57,982 nucleotides of DNA, from contig JAISKT010000186.1 in assembly GCA_031261295.1 (NCBI GenBank), positions 1 to 57,982 of the forward strand, in the 5' to 3' direction. A program made the position numbers and the translations under genes. Below are positions 48,800 to 56,315 of the stretch, piece after piece (the first letter of the stretch is position 1; the number at the start of each line of letters is the position of its first letter). The notes under the pieces were generated by a model. The model saw only the letters and a list, made by a program, of their open reading frames with translations, did no database searches and had not been told where the DNA came from. This DNA comes from Candidatus Symbiothrix sp. GTDB lineage: Bacteria; Bacteroidota; Bacteroidia; Bacteroidales; Azobacteroidaceae.

Positions 48800-49704
48800 A
48801 ATAAAGAATTTTGTTTAGGTTTATTACCTCCTTGTGGAGCTTCCTGCTTCTCCTTTATCTCTCCCGTTTCAGTATCTACTACCGTTGCTTCGTCGTAAGC
48901 AATATCTTCAATCTTAGCCTGTCCATTTTGGAAGTTTTCGGGCTTGAGTATTGCTTCATCCGTTGCAATAGCTTCTGCTTGGTCGATGTTAAGGGGTAGA
49001 TATTTTGACAACTGTTTGAGGGCTTTTGCTTTCGCCATTGCATCGTAATCAGTCGCCCACGCTCCGACGGGATTTCCTTTTTGCATTGGGCTTCTCATAC
49101 GCAGTCTTTCAACCTCCGATTTGCTTAATACTACGAAATTGTAACCGCCGTCATTAAAATGGCATACAGCGTAAACGTGTGTGATAGGCTTGCTGCTGTC
49201 AAATTTTGGTTTATGTTCAATGGTTGGATTCAACCCGAAAGCGGCGTTAAATTCATCCCCCTCTCTCACAACTTCGGCGTAAACCATTTTTATTTTACCG
49301 CTCCGGCGGGCGAGTTCGATATACCCTTTATATCCAATTTGAAACTGTACGTCCTTTCCATAAGGTACGAAATAGCAGTATCCAAGAACATCAACCGGAG
49401 GGAATCCGAGTATGCTTGCCTGCATAACAGAACCTAAAAGGCTTGCAGGAGTGCATTTTGCTATTGCAGGATTTCGATAAATAGTAGAGGCTGCCATTTG
49501 TAACACCCTGTCAGCGGTTAGGTGCTTCGGTAAAACCTGAGCGACACGGTCTTTCATACCGGAAAGATATTGCCCTATTTCGCCCTGATTTAGTCCTGCC
49601 AACGAACCACTTTGTGCCACTTTTTGAACAATGGTTGGCTTTTGGCTTCCGTGCGATGTTGCTTGTTGTATCGCTCCATTAACTTTGTCATTTACGTTAT
49701 TCAT
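48796..49704 (-). CDS. recT: RecT single-strand annealing protein
   Basis: 302 aa. The segments MQASILGFPPVDVLGYCYFVPYGKDVQFQIGY (family core, near residue 90-120) and YDAMAKAKALKQLSKYLPL near 230 are diagnostic of RecT. It anneals complementary single strands during phage recombination and replication. The C-terminal 60 residues are acidic and disordered. Its gene overlaps DUF1351 by 4 nt and is followed further along by the YqaJ nuclease, forming a standard recombination cassette into which two diversified genes are inserted. Confidence 0.93.
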   Translation of the reverse strand: MNNVNDKVNGAIQQATSHGSQKPTIVQKVAQSGSLAGLNQGEIGQYLSGMKDRVAQVLPKHLTADRVLQMAASTIYRNPAIAKCTPASLLGSVMQASILGFPPVDVLGYCYFVPYGKDVQFQIGYKGYIELARRSGKIKMVYAEVVREGDEFNAAFGLNPTIEHKPKFDSSKPITHVYAVCHFNDGGYNFVVLSKSEVERLRMRSPMQKGNPVGAWATDYDAMAKAKALKQLSKYLPLNIDQAEAIATDEAILKPENFQNGQAKIEDIAYDEATVVDTETGEIKEKQEAPQGGNKPKQNSLL

Positions 49705-49757
49705 AACTTTTTGCTGTTATTCCCCATCTTACAGCTTCCGGGATTGCTTTGCGAGCG

Positions 49758-49776
49758 GGCGAGAATCGAACTCGCC
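49758..49776 (-). other. tRNA T-arm-like hairpin upstream of recT
   Basis: The minus strand reads GGCGAG-TTCGATT-CTCGCC, a 6-bp stem with a canonical T-loop sequence, followed by CGCTCGCA. No anticodon arm, D-arm or 5' acceptor strand is found in the surrounding 100 nt, so it is not a tRNA. It may be a tRNA remnant or a leader hairpin. It lies in the 90-nt gap between recT and the 56-aa gene. Confidence 0.5.
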
Positions 49777-49795
49777 GTAACCGTTCCGCCCTAAA

Positions 49796-49966
49796 TCACT
49801 TTTTAATGAATTTCCCTGTTTTGTCCCTCAACCGTGTGAGAGATTTAACCTGTTCTTTCAGTTTGAAATTTTCTTCATTCGCTTCGCCAATTTTCTTGCT
49901 GAAAAATTCATCAACGTCCCGAAGCCTTTGCAATTCACTTGTTTTAATAATTGATAATCCGAACAT
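49796..49966 (-). CDS. Small coiled-coil early protein
   Basis: 56 aa, MFGLSIIKTSELQRLRDVDE with a charged helix after it (KIGEANEENFKLKEQVKSL) and a basic end. Similar short frames starting MFGL occur near DUF3853 genes in Bacteroidetes mobile elements. It lies 30 nt after the DUF3853 gene in the same direction. Confidence 0.6.
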   Translation of the reverse strand: MFGLSIIKTSELQRLRDVDEFFSKKIGEANEENFKLKEQVKSLTRLRDKTGKFIKK

Positions 49967-49996
49967 AATTTTTATAATTTAGAGGTTTATAATTGT

Positions 49997-50305
49997 TTAC
50001 TTTCGCTTTCCAAATAGTTCCAAAGCAAGCGGAGCATCACATATAATTTTGCGCCCATATTGCTTTATAGCCGGTTCAATCCAACCTTGTTTTCGGTATT
50101 CATACACCGTTGTAGGAGATACGTCTAACAATTTTGCTATTCCGGCAATACCGTACACATACTTATCGCTGTGTTCAAATGTTGCTGTGCTTTCCGTTTG
50201 TTTCGGTTTCATTATTTCTACAATGAAATCAAATAACTCTCCGGTCGTTAATTGCCATGAAGGCTTATTCCTGTCAATCGCATCCATAATAATAATCGTT
50301 TTCAT
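49997..50305 (-). CDS. DUF3853-like DNA-binding protein
   Basis: 102 aa from the ATG at 50305 (starting codons at 50287 or 50377 are alternatives; the last would lie deep in the upstream gene). The helix-turn-helix segment GIAGIAKLLDVSPTTVYEYR, then KQGWIEPAIKQYGRKIICDA, is typical of MerR/excisionase-like domains, and the WQLTTGELFDFI start fits DUF3853, common in Bacteroidetes prophages and integrative elements. It could be an excisionase or early regulator. Overlaps the zinc protein gene by about 32 nt. Confidence 0.75.
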   Translation of the reverse strand: MKTIIIMDAIDRNKPSWQLTTGELFDFIVEIMKPKQTESTATFEHSDKYVYGIAGIAKLLDVSPTTVYEYRKQGWIEPAIKQYGRKIICDAPLALELFGKRK

Positions 50306-50522
50306 ATTCAACTTCCCCACGTCCTCTGCATTCTTCACATTCTTCTGCGTACCTTTCGCTTTCGGAAAGCAGCGCATATTCTGTGAGTGTTATAATTTTC
50401 CCATCCTCGTCATAATACATTAAGCCTGTTCCGTTGCATTCGGTGCATTCTACCATTTCGGGTTCTTTTGAGCAACAAGGGCAATTTCCCGGTCTTCCGA
50501 ATTCATCACAAACCGTACACAT
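50274..50522 (-). CDS. Small zinc-finger protein with DnaJ-type CxxCxGxG motifs
   Basis: 82 aa. Four cysteine pairs: CTVC, CPCC, CTECNGTG (residues 26-33) and CEECRGRG near residue 65. The last two match the zinc-binding motif of DnaJ. It ends in an acidic tail (ENDYYYGCD). It might modulate host chaperones, or simply bind a partner protein. Located in the early operon between a membrane protein and DUF3853. Confidence 0.7.
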   Translation of the reverse strand: MCTVCDEFGRPGNCPCCSKEPEMVECTECNGTGLMYYDEDGKIITLTEYALLSESERYAEECEECRGRGEVEYENDYYYGCD

Positions 50523-50524
50523 AG

Positions 50525-50716
50525 TTATTCGTCAAGTTTGAAGCGTTTAACAATATCGTCCATCCAACCTCGCTTGTCGGCGTATATCAAAAGAATTGTT
50601 GAACCGAAAAACCAAGCAACCATCAATAATACCGCCCAAATAGGCGACTGTTCCGTATCAATACACAAGCCCATAAAACTGAGCGCCCAGTTGATTAGAA
50701 TTAAATAAGCTCTCAT
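50525..50716 (-). CDS. Small membrane protein
   Basis: 63 aa from the ATG at 50716, which forms an ATGA overlap with the gene above. Two hydrophobic segments at about residues 4-20 and 26-46, then a positively charged end (ADKRGWMDDIVKRFKLDE). No family recognised. Early-expressed two-helix proteins often affect envelope or superinfection, but there is no direct evidence here. Confidence 0.6.
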   Translation of the reverse strand: MRAYLILINWALSFMGLCIDTEQSPIWAVLLMVAWFFGSTILLIYADKRGWMDDIVKRFKLDE

Positions 50717-50922
50717 ATCTTTTTGTCTTTTAGTAAGCATTTTGCACATTTGTCAGCTTCTTTTTCTCTTTTGTTGAGTTGGGAGATAAGCATATTCACA
50801 AGCCGCCGGTTTTCGGAGTTCAGCGTTTTGTTGGATTCCTCAAGAGCTTTTATATACCTTTCATCCGACAGGTTTCCGCGCGGCACGGAGGGTGTATCTT
50901 CCGCTTTTATTTTCTTTTTCAT
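50713..50922 (-). CDS. Small charged coiled-coil protein
   Basis: 69 aa with a strong helical heptad pattern (YIKALEESNKTLNSENRRL, then VNMLISQLNKREKEADKC) and a CAKC pair near the end. Overlaps both neighbours by 4 nt in the early operon. Function unknown. Confidence 0.6.
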   Translation of the reverse strand: MKKKIKAEDTPSVPRGNLSDERYIKALEESNKTLNSENRRLVNMLISQLNKREKEADKCAKCLLKDKKI

Positions 50923-51134
50923 AAATTACCCTCCTTTAGCCGTTCCTCAGTACGCTTTCTTGAAAACCAAATAGTTGATTTTGCGTGTATGTTGTACTTT
51001 TTCATCAAATGGGTTTCAACCGCCGAAGCCATAGCCCCCGGTTGCTCCATTAATTCATTCCAATCGTTGTAGATAGCTAATTCCCTTGCTTCCTTTTCGA
51101 GTTGGTACTCCGTTTTAATTACTGATTTGTCCAT
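50919..51134 (-). CDS. First gene of the early leftward operon, unknown
   Basis: 71 aa from the ATG at 51134; the frame is open to 51245, but that would cross the promoter and operator. It contains the helix EYQLEKEARELAIYNDWNEL and a second unit with KKYNIHAKSTIWFSRK. The start lies about 70 nt from the predicted transcription start at the repressor-type promoter. It is expressed first when the switch turns to lytic growth. No family recognised. Confidence 0.6.
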   Translation of the reverse strand: MDKSVIKTEYQLEKEARELAIYNDWNELMEQPGAMASAVETHLMKKYNIHAKSTIWFSRKRTEERLKEGNL

Positions 51135-51214
51135 ATTCAAAAATTTACTGTTTAGTTTACTTGTATTATTAGTTTTTTTATTAACTTTGAAATCGTTTTT
51201 ATTAAAACACGATG

Positions 51215-51246
51215 CAAAGATAAGGTATAAATACCTTGAAAACAAA
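51215..51246 (-). promoter_or_regulatory. Early leftward promoter with palindromic operator
   Basis: CAAAGATA at 51215-51222 (minus-strand TATCTTTG) and CAAA at 51243-51246 (TTTG) are 20 nt apart. Between them lies the 16-bp palindrome AAGGTATAAATACCTT (51222-51237), touching the -7 box. A half-site AAGGTAT follows at 51254. A bound repressor would block the promoter. Confidence 0.8.
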
Positions 51247-51317
51247 CAATATTAAGGTATTTTTTCAATGAAATTAAAAATAATTTATAAGTAATTGATT
51301 ATCAATAAAATATTTTT

Positions 51318-51719
51318 ATGAATAAAATAAGTCTATCGGGAACGGAAAAGAGAATATTAAAAGAATTGAGTATATCTCAATATGAAGATGGTATGTTCGA
51401 TGATTTGTCGAGGGCGGAGTTGTATGTTGCCTCAAATAGATTGAAGGGGTATGGATTGATAATTGCTCACTATGCAGAAGGAAATGAACTTGTAGTAGCC
51501 CATATTTCGGATGAAGGGCAAGTTTACCTGAAAGAAAATCCATTACTTGAAAATCCTGTATCTGATAACGAGCTTAAAAGATTGCAAATAGATGAATTGG
51601 AATACAAAAAGCGTATCCGGAAAATGGAAGATGTAATCCGGGTTTGGAAGCTTGTTAGTGCAATTATCGGCCTAATCGGCGTTGTTGGTTGGTTGTTTTT
51701 TTTCTTGAAAAACGGATAA
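51318..51719 (+). CDS. Winged-helix-like protein with C-terminal membrane anchor
   Basis: 133 aa. Residues about 5-75 look like a winged helix (GTEKRILKELSISQYEDGMF, then LYVASNRLKGYGLIIAHY, HISDEGQVYLKEN). A coiled coil follows (DELEYKKRIRKMEDVI) and a single hydrophobic segment at 110-128 (LVSAIIGLIGVVGWLFFF). It is divergent from the early leftward operon and lies in the switch region, so it is probably expressed in the lysogen. A membrane-tethered regulator or superinfection-exclusion protein are both possible. Confidence 0.65.
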   Translation: MNKISLSGTEKRILKELSISQYEDGMFDDLSRAELYVASNRLKGYGLIIAHYAEGNELVVAHISDEGQVYLKENPLLENPVSDNELKRLQIDELEYKKRIRKMEDVIRVWKLVSAIIGLIGVVGWLFFFLKNG

Positions 51720-51887
51720 TATGTCTTTTATCTCCGAAAATAAAAAACTTACACCGGGCAATCCGTATTCCAATACAAGGTGTTGTTTTCTTGTTTTCAA
51801 CATAATAGCTGCTTCAATAGCGGCTCTATTTAAAAGCGTGTTTTCCTCTTGTAATTTTAGGATAATTTTTAATGCTCCTGTATCCAT
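51672..51887 (-). CDS. Small helical protein opposite the repressor gene
   Basis: 71 aa from the ATG at 51887, about 25 nt from its promoter. Fully helical and amphipathic (GALKIILKLQEENTLLNRAA, then FLFSEIKDILSVFQEKKQP). Its gene diverges from the repressor gene and its 3' end overlaps that of the plus-strand winged-helix gene by 48 nt. The place and promoter resemble a Cro- or antirepressor-like early function, but no helix-turn-helix can be recognised with confidence. Confidence 0.55.
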   Translation of the reverse strand: MDTGALKIILKLQEENTLLNRAAIEAAIMLKTRKQHLVLEYGLPGVSFLFSEIKDILSVFQEKKQPTNNAD

Positions 51888-51910
51888 AACAATTTGAATT
51901 AAAATTTTTG

Positions 51911-51942
51911 CAAAGATAAGGTATTTACACCATAAAAACAAG
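51911..51942 (-). promoter_or_regulatory. Second leftward switch promoter with operator-like site
   Basis: CAAAGATA at 51911-51918 (minus-strand TATCTTTG) with CAAG (CTTG) at 51939-51942, 20 nt apart. AAGGTATTTACACCAT at 51918-51933 matches the operator at 51222 in 12 of 16 positions and has the same place relative to the -7 box. The repressor gene starts at 51949 in the opposite direction. Confidence 0.65.
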
Positions 51943-51948
51943 TAAAAT

Positions 51949-52572
51949 ATGAAGGAAAGATTAATACAATTTTTAGCCTATTTAGGCATTGGACAAAATA
52001 AATTTGAAGAAAAAGTTGGTTTGTCAATAGGTTATATCAACAAATTAAAAGGAGATATGACGTTAAAATCTATTAAAAAAATTACAGACACATATCTGGA
52101 ATTAAACGAGGAATGGTTGAAAACAGGAAAGGGTAGAATGTTGAAAAATGGAGTTGATATTGTTCAAGATGAAATTAATTATGTTCCGTTGCTTCCAATA
52201 TCAGCACAAGGCGGTACTCTGAATGATTTTATCGTATCTGTTAAAGACAGTGATTGCGAAAAAATAATATCTCCAGTAAAAGGTGCAGATTGGGCAGTAA
52301 CGGTATCAGGTGATAGCATGTCACCAGAATATCCGTCCGGCGCACAAATATTAATCAAGAAGATTAACGAAAAGGCTTTTATTGATTGGGGCAGGGTTTA
52401 CGTGCTTGATACGTGCAATGGAACGGTTATAAAAATTCTCACTCCTTCGGAAAAAGACGGATATGTGAAATGTGTTTCTATAAACACAGACCCCAAATAC
52501 GCTTCATTTGATGTGTCTATTGATGATATATATGGGATTTATAGGGTTATGTTGTGTATGTCGGTTAAATAA
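51949..52572 (+). CDS. S24/LexA-type phage repressor
   Basis: 207 aa. N-terminal helix-turn-helix (FLAYLGIGQNKFEEKVGLS, then YINKLKGDMTLKSIKKI), and the phrase EEWLKTGKGRML that closes such domains. The C-terminal half is an S24 peptidase-like dimerisation domain with the catalytic serine in VTVSGDSMSPEYPSGA (near residue 125) and a lysine expected near TVIKIL. RecA-stimulated self-cleavage would induce the prophage. It presumably binds the AAGGTA...TACCTT operators on either side. Confidence 0.9.
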   Translation: MKERLIQFLAYLGIGQNKFEEKVGLSIGYINKLKGDMTLKSIKKITDTYLELNEEWLKTGKGRMLKNGVDIVQDEINYVPLLPISAQGGTLNDFIVSVKDSDCEKIISPVKGADWAVTVSGDSMSPEYPSGAQILIKKINEKAFIDWGRVYVLDTCNGTVIKILTPSEKDGYVKCVSINTDPKYASFDVSIDDIYGIYRVMLCMSVK

Positions 52573-52580
52573 AATGAATT

Positions 52581-53225
52581 ATGGCAAAAAGTTTTTTAAA
52601 CAGTTTATTCACGCATTCGGCAAAGGCCGTTGATAAGGCGATAAAACAAGCGGCAAAAGAACGCGAAAAAAAAACGAAGGCAAACGAAAAAGAACGGTTA
52701 ATTGCCGAAAAACGCAAAATGGCTTATGAAAAAGAATTACGAGAACGGCAAAGGGTAAGGGATTTATTAAGTCGTGGATATGTTATTATGCCTATTAAAT
52801 CATTTGATAAATACATAAAGGGAACTATACTTGATGAAGCAATTAATGACCAAATAACTGATGCAATACTTTCCGGACGTAAAACAATAGAAATTCACCA
52901 ATCCAAAATACAAGATATGGACAGAAAGCGGGCAGAGTATTTAGCAAAAGAAAAAACAATGCACAAATGCTCTGGATTGAACAATAAAGGAATCGCTTAC
53001 GAAAAAGAAGGGAAAATTAAATTGGCAATTAGTACATACGAAAAAAATATTCAAAGCGATTATCCTGCACACCATTCATTTAAACGGCTTATGATTTTAT
53101 ACCGAAAGGATAAGGATTACGAAAATGAACATCGAGTTATACTTCGTGCTTTGGATGTATTTCCGGATTGGACAGAATACATTGACAGATTAGAGAAAGT
53201 AGAACAATTAATTAACAACAAATAA
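52581..53225 (+). CDS. Lysogeny-operon protein with helical basic N-terminus and TPR-like end
   Basis: 214 aa. The first 70 residues are a highly basic helix (AAKEREKKTKANEKERLIAE). The C-terminal third contains NNKGIAYEKEGKIKLAISTY and a second similar helix pair, resembling tetratricopeptide repeats. No catalytic motif. It follows the repressor gene by 8 nt and precedes the zinc-ribbon protein, so it is expressed with the repressor. Such genes are typical lysogenic cargo, possibly defence; function not known. Confidence 0.6.
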   Translation: MAKSFLNSLFTHSAKAVDKAIKQAAKEREKKTKANEKERLIAEKRKMAYEKELRERQRVRDLLSRGYVIMPIKSFDKYIKGTILDEAINDQITDAILSGRKTIEIHQSKIQDMDRKRAEYLAKEKTMHKCSGLNNKGIAYEKEGKIKLAISTYEKNIQSDYPAHHSFKRLMILYRKDKDYENEHRVILRALDVFPDWTEYIDRLEKVEQLINNK

Positions 53226-53235
53226 ATTACAGTAT

Positions 53236-53778
53236 ATGAATGAAAGTAAAATAATATGTCCTAAATGCGGCTCACCTAATCTACACTCTGGAAAGAAAGG
53301 ATACAGCCTAAAAAAAGGAGGTATCGGATGGGCTATTGCTGGAGGAGTTGGATTGCTTGGCGGTCTAATTGGAAGTAATGAAATTATAATTACTTGTTTG
53401 TTTTGCGGACACAAGTTCAATCCGGGAGAAGAACAAGTTTCGCTCAATAAAAATCAATATTCATATTCTAATGAGGAAATGTCCAAAGAGGTTGAAAAAA
53501 TAAAAGAAAATCAAAAATACCAAGAGATAAACTCTAAAATAAAAAACAAAGGTATTAAACGGAAAAAAGTAATATGCTCTGAATGTAAGAGCATAAATGA
53601 AACTCATTTTAAATTTTGCCGTGTCTGTGGAACAAAAATAGATATTAGCAAAATGGGAATGGTTAATAATGGACAAAATTTTGAATATACAAAATGTTAC
53701 GAATGTCATCAACTTACACCTATTCCAAGCAACAAATGCAAATATTGTATTAATTGCGGAGAAGAAATTAAAATATAA
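53236..53778 (+). CDS. Zinc-ribbon protein with glycine-rich hydrophobic segment
   Basis: 180 aa. Zinc ribbons: CPKCGSPNLHSG with CLFCGHKFNPG, CSECKSINETHFKFCRVCG, and CYECHQ with CKYCINCGEE. Between the first pair lies a glycine-rich hydrophobic stretch (IGWAIAGGVGLLGGLIG) that may enter the membrane. Similar proteins occur across bacteria without known role. In the lysogenic operon, 10 nt after the previous gene. Confidence 0.7.
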   Translation: MNESKIICPKCGSPNLHSGKKGYSLKKGGIGWAIAGGVGLLGGLIGSNEIIITCLFCGHKFNPGEEQVSLNKNQYSYSNEEMSKEVEKIKENQKYQEINSKIKNKGIKRKKVICSECKSINETHFKFCRVCGTKIDISKMGMVNNGQNFEYTKCYECHQLTPIPSNKCKYCINCGEEIKI

Positions 53779-53783
53779 TAGCC

Positions 53784-54260
53784 ATGCACACCCGATTACT
53801 CGAAATAATCAAATACAAAACAAGCGGAAAACAGACCGAATTTGCATCGTTGCTCGGTTGGGCTCCGCAATACCTCGCAAAGCTTCTGAAAGGAGGTAAT
53901 TTCGGCCTTCAACCGGTTCTTGCGGTAGTAACGAAACTTCCTGAAATAAATGCCCGCTGGCTATTGACAGGAGATGGGGAAATGATTATCAGTTCAAAAT
54001 ATGATGATATAAGAAAGAAAATGCACGAAAGCATATCCAATCTTCTCGATATTGAGAAATACATGCCGGTGATGTCCCCCGATGAATTAAGAGATTTTGA
54101 ACAGGTTGTAATCGGAAAGAAAAAAGCCGATTTCAGCCCCGATACGGTTGCAAAATGGGAAAGCCTGTTAAGTGAACGCAACGAAGAAATTAATGCGAAA
54201 TTCAAAGCCGCAGGGCGTAAATCAAAAGAGTTATGCAGTCAGAAGAAAGTCAAAAAGTAG
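53784..54260 (+). CDS. XRE-like helix-turn-helix regulator
   Basis: 158 aa. A helix-turn-helix near residues 14-40 (KQTEFASLLGWAPQYLAKLL) and the typical close INARWLLTGDGEMI near residue 63. The remainder is helical and charged, without protease motif. Short phage repressors of this kind could act with, or against, the S24 repressor upstream. It overlaps the next gene by 28 nt and is 6 nt after the zinc-ribbon gene. Confidence 0.8.
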   Translation: MHTRLLEIIKYKTSGKQTEFASLLGWAPQYLAKLLKGGNFGLQPVLAVVTKLPEINARWLLTGDGEMIISSKYDDIRKKMHESISNLLDIEKYMPVMSPDELRDFEQVVIGKKKADFSPDTVAKWESLLSERNEEINAKFKAAGRKSKELCSQKKVKK

Positions 54261-54529
54261 TAAAGCGATTTTTTGAGGCAATATACGCCTTAAAAGAAAG
54301 GAAAGTTATCCGGGGAAAACAGACTTTTACCCGCCGTTATGGTATTAACAATCGGAATTTTTGGCTTCTTGAACAAGATATGTCCCGCGATATATTTCAA
54401 ATGGCTTGGCTTTCCTACCTTGTTTCTGATTACGGAGTTTCACCAGATTGGATTATTACCGGAAAAGGAGATATGTTCAAAAAAGAACCTCCGCTAAGAT
54501 TGGGACATACAAACTCAAAGAAGAAATGA
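54233..54529 (+). CDS. Small XRE-like protein sharing the antirepressor C-terminal domain
   Basis: 98 aa. Almost the whole length (KVIRGKQTFTRRYGINNRNF, then WLSYLVSDYGVSPDWIITGK) matches residues 195-262 of the BRO-type antirepressor at 26482. A 22-nt stretch is identical at the DNA level between the two (about 54309 and 27085). The end resembles the helix-turn-helix close of XRE repressors. It overlaps the integrase start (ATGA). It could be the DNA-binding partner, or a competitor, of the antirepressor. Confidence 0.75.
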   Translation: MQSEESQKVVKRFFEAIYALKERKVIRGKQTFTRRYGINNRNFWLLEQDMSRDIFQMAWLSYLVSDYGVSPDWIITGKGDMFKKEPPLRLGHTNSKKK

Positions 54530-55839
54530 ATATCAAAAGGACTTGTCAATTTCTACTCGACAAAGAAGCCGATAAGATGGACGCTAAGCTGCGATACCGA
54601 ATAAAATGGAACAGCAACAAAAACATTGTCGCTTTCAATGTCGGATACAGGGTTGATATTGCCAAATGGAGCATTGATACACAACGCTGCATCAACAACA
54701 CCACTCACGGTAAAAAGAAAGTCGCCGCCAATATTATCAATAAGGAAATACAAAGGTTTGAACAGATTGCCGATGAAGTTTTTGAGTTCTTTTCATTAAC
54801 CGGTAAAATTCCGAAAACCGAAGAATTCAGGTCGGAGTTCAACAAAAGAACCGGGAGAATACAACCGGAGCTACTTTCGGAGGGGAAAACACTATTTGAT
54901 ATTTTTGATGAATATCTCAAGAAAATGAGTGAAATAAACCAATGGACTGAATCAACATACACAAAACATAAAGCGGCAAAATCCCACCTTGAACACTTTG
55001 ATAAGAAACTCACTTTTGAAAGTATAACAGAAGACACACTTGTTGATTTTATCAAGTATCAGCAAACAAAAGAAGCCATGCAGCTCAGGTATAAAAATTC
55101 CGAAATGGGTATGCGAAACATTACAATAGCCAAAAATATGGAGTATTTAAAAAGTTTTTTGAAATGGGCGCACAAAAACAAGTATTATCAAGGGGATTTG
55201 CACGAAACATTTAAGCCCAAATTTAAGGGCATAGACGGAAACAGCAAAGAGGTTATACATCTTTCTTGGAAAGAATTAATGTACCTGTATGATTTCAAGT
55301 TTGAACAGGAATATTTGGAACGTGTTCGGGATGTTTTTTGCTTTTGCTGTTTCACTTCTTTAAGGTACTCGGACGTTGCCAAATTAAGGCGCTCCGATAT
55401 TAAAGAAAACTACATAAGGGTTATCACTAAGAAAACCATTGACGGTCTTAAAATAGACCTAAATAAATACAGCCGTGCTATATTGGATAAATATAAGAAT
55501 ACCGAATTTCCTTACGACAGGGTTTTGCCTGTAATATCAAACACTAAAATGAATGAGTATTTGAAAACAATGGGGGAGGTCTCCTGTTTTACTGAATTAA
55601 TCCGGATAGTCTATTTTATAGGTGCGCAACGTTACGAGGAAGTATTACCTAAATATTCTTTGCTTACGACACATTGCGGTCGGCGCACATTTATTGTCAA
55701 TTCGCTGTATTTGGGTATTCCGGCAGAAGTGGTTATGTCATGGACGGGACACAGCGACTACGATTCAATGAAGCCGTATATCAAAATAGTGGACGAGTTG
55801 AAAGAGATGTCAATGAAGAAGTTTGATGAAAAAGAATAG
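54526..55839 (+). CDS. Tyrosine integrase
   Basis: 437 aa from the ATG at 54526, which overlaps the previous stop; the frame opens earlier, inside that gene. Arm-binding and SAM-like core-binding domains lie in the first 240 residues. The catalytic residues follow: Arg in TSLRYSDVAKLRRSDI, Lys near LRRSDIKENYIRVITKK, His-x-x-Arg in THCGRRTF, His in SWTGHSDYDSM and the nucleophile Tyr in KPYIKIVD. It integrates and excises the prophage. The candidate right att repeat starts 20 nt after its stop. Confidence 0.95.
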   Translation: MNIKRTCQFLLDKEADKMDAKLRYRIKWNSNKNIVAFNVGYRVDIAKWSIDTQRCINNTTHGKKKVAANIINKEIQRFEQIADEVFEFFSLTGKIPKTEEFRSEFNKRTGRIQPELLSEGKTLFDIFDEYLKKMSEINQWTESTYTKHKAAKSHLEHFDKKLTFESITEDTLVDFIKYQQTKEAMQLRYKNSEMGMRNITIAKNMEYLKSFLKWAHKNKYYQGDLHETFKPKFKGIDGNSKEVIHLSWKELMYLYDFKFEQEYLERVRDVFCFCCFTSLRYSDVAKLRRSDIKENYIRVITKKTIDGLKIDLNKYSRAILDKYKNTEFPYDRVLPVISNTKMNEYLKTMGEVSCFTELIRIVYFIGAQRYEEVLPKYSLLTTHCGRRTFIVNSLYLGIPAEVVMSWTGHSDYDSMKPYIKIVDELKEMSMKKFDEKE

Positions 55840-55859
55840 TCCCCGATATTCAAAAACAG

Positions 55860-55869
55860 GGACTAAAAT
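55860..55869 (+). other. Candidate right attachment site (attR core)
   Basis: Direct repeat GGACTAAAAT of the copy at 155-164, adjacent to the integrase. AGTCCC at 55838-55843 and GGGACT at 55859-55864 form a 6-bp inverted pair around it, as expected for core-type integrase sites. Confidence 0.35.
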
Positions 55870-56010
55870 CGGTTTGGTTTACAGGAGTGCATTGTTTAGC
55901 ATTGTAGAAATATAACTAACTAATAACAAGTTATGTAGTATATTGAATTTTATCGAATCATAAATCGTCTTCCGTCCGGACCGCAAAAGAGCACTTTCCA
56001 TGTGTCTTAA

Positions 56011-56047
56011 AGCCCTGTAAAACAAACATTTACAGGGCTCTGTTTTT
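56011..56047. terminator. Terminator beyond the prophage
   Basis: 11-bp arms at 56011-56021 and 56029-56039 (AGCCCTGTAAA and its complement) with a 7-nt loop, then TGTTTTTT on the plus strand. It ends the integrase transcript or insulates the host genes. The rest of 55870-56315 holds no gene I can support. Confidence 0.85.
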
Positions 56048-56315
56048 TCGGGATTCCAAATGGGGTTCCAATTTGATATTTCGAGAATATATTGACGATA
56101 TACCTTTGATATTCATTGATATGAAGAATTTAGTCCACCTATATCTATTATCCATATTCGCCATTCATTAATATATCTGCTACATCTTTTCCAAAGTGCA
56201 TCAAATTAAAGAAGCCCTTTTCTTTGCCTTTTTCTTTCATTCTAAATTTCGTTTCTTATTAAAACAACCCTTAAAAACCACGAATGCAAGGAAAATAGGT
56301 CGTCTTAGACAGGAA

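Noticed and set aside
49720-49800. tRNA gene upstream of recT
   Set aside because: Only a T-arm-like hairpin is present; no anticodon arm, D-arm or matching 5' acceptor strand.
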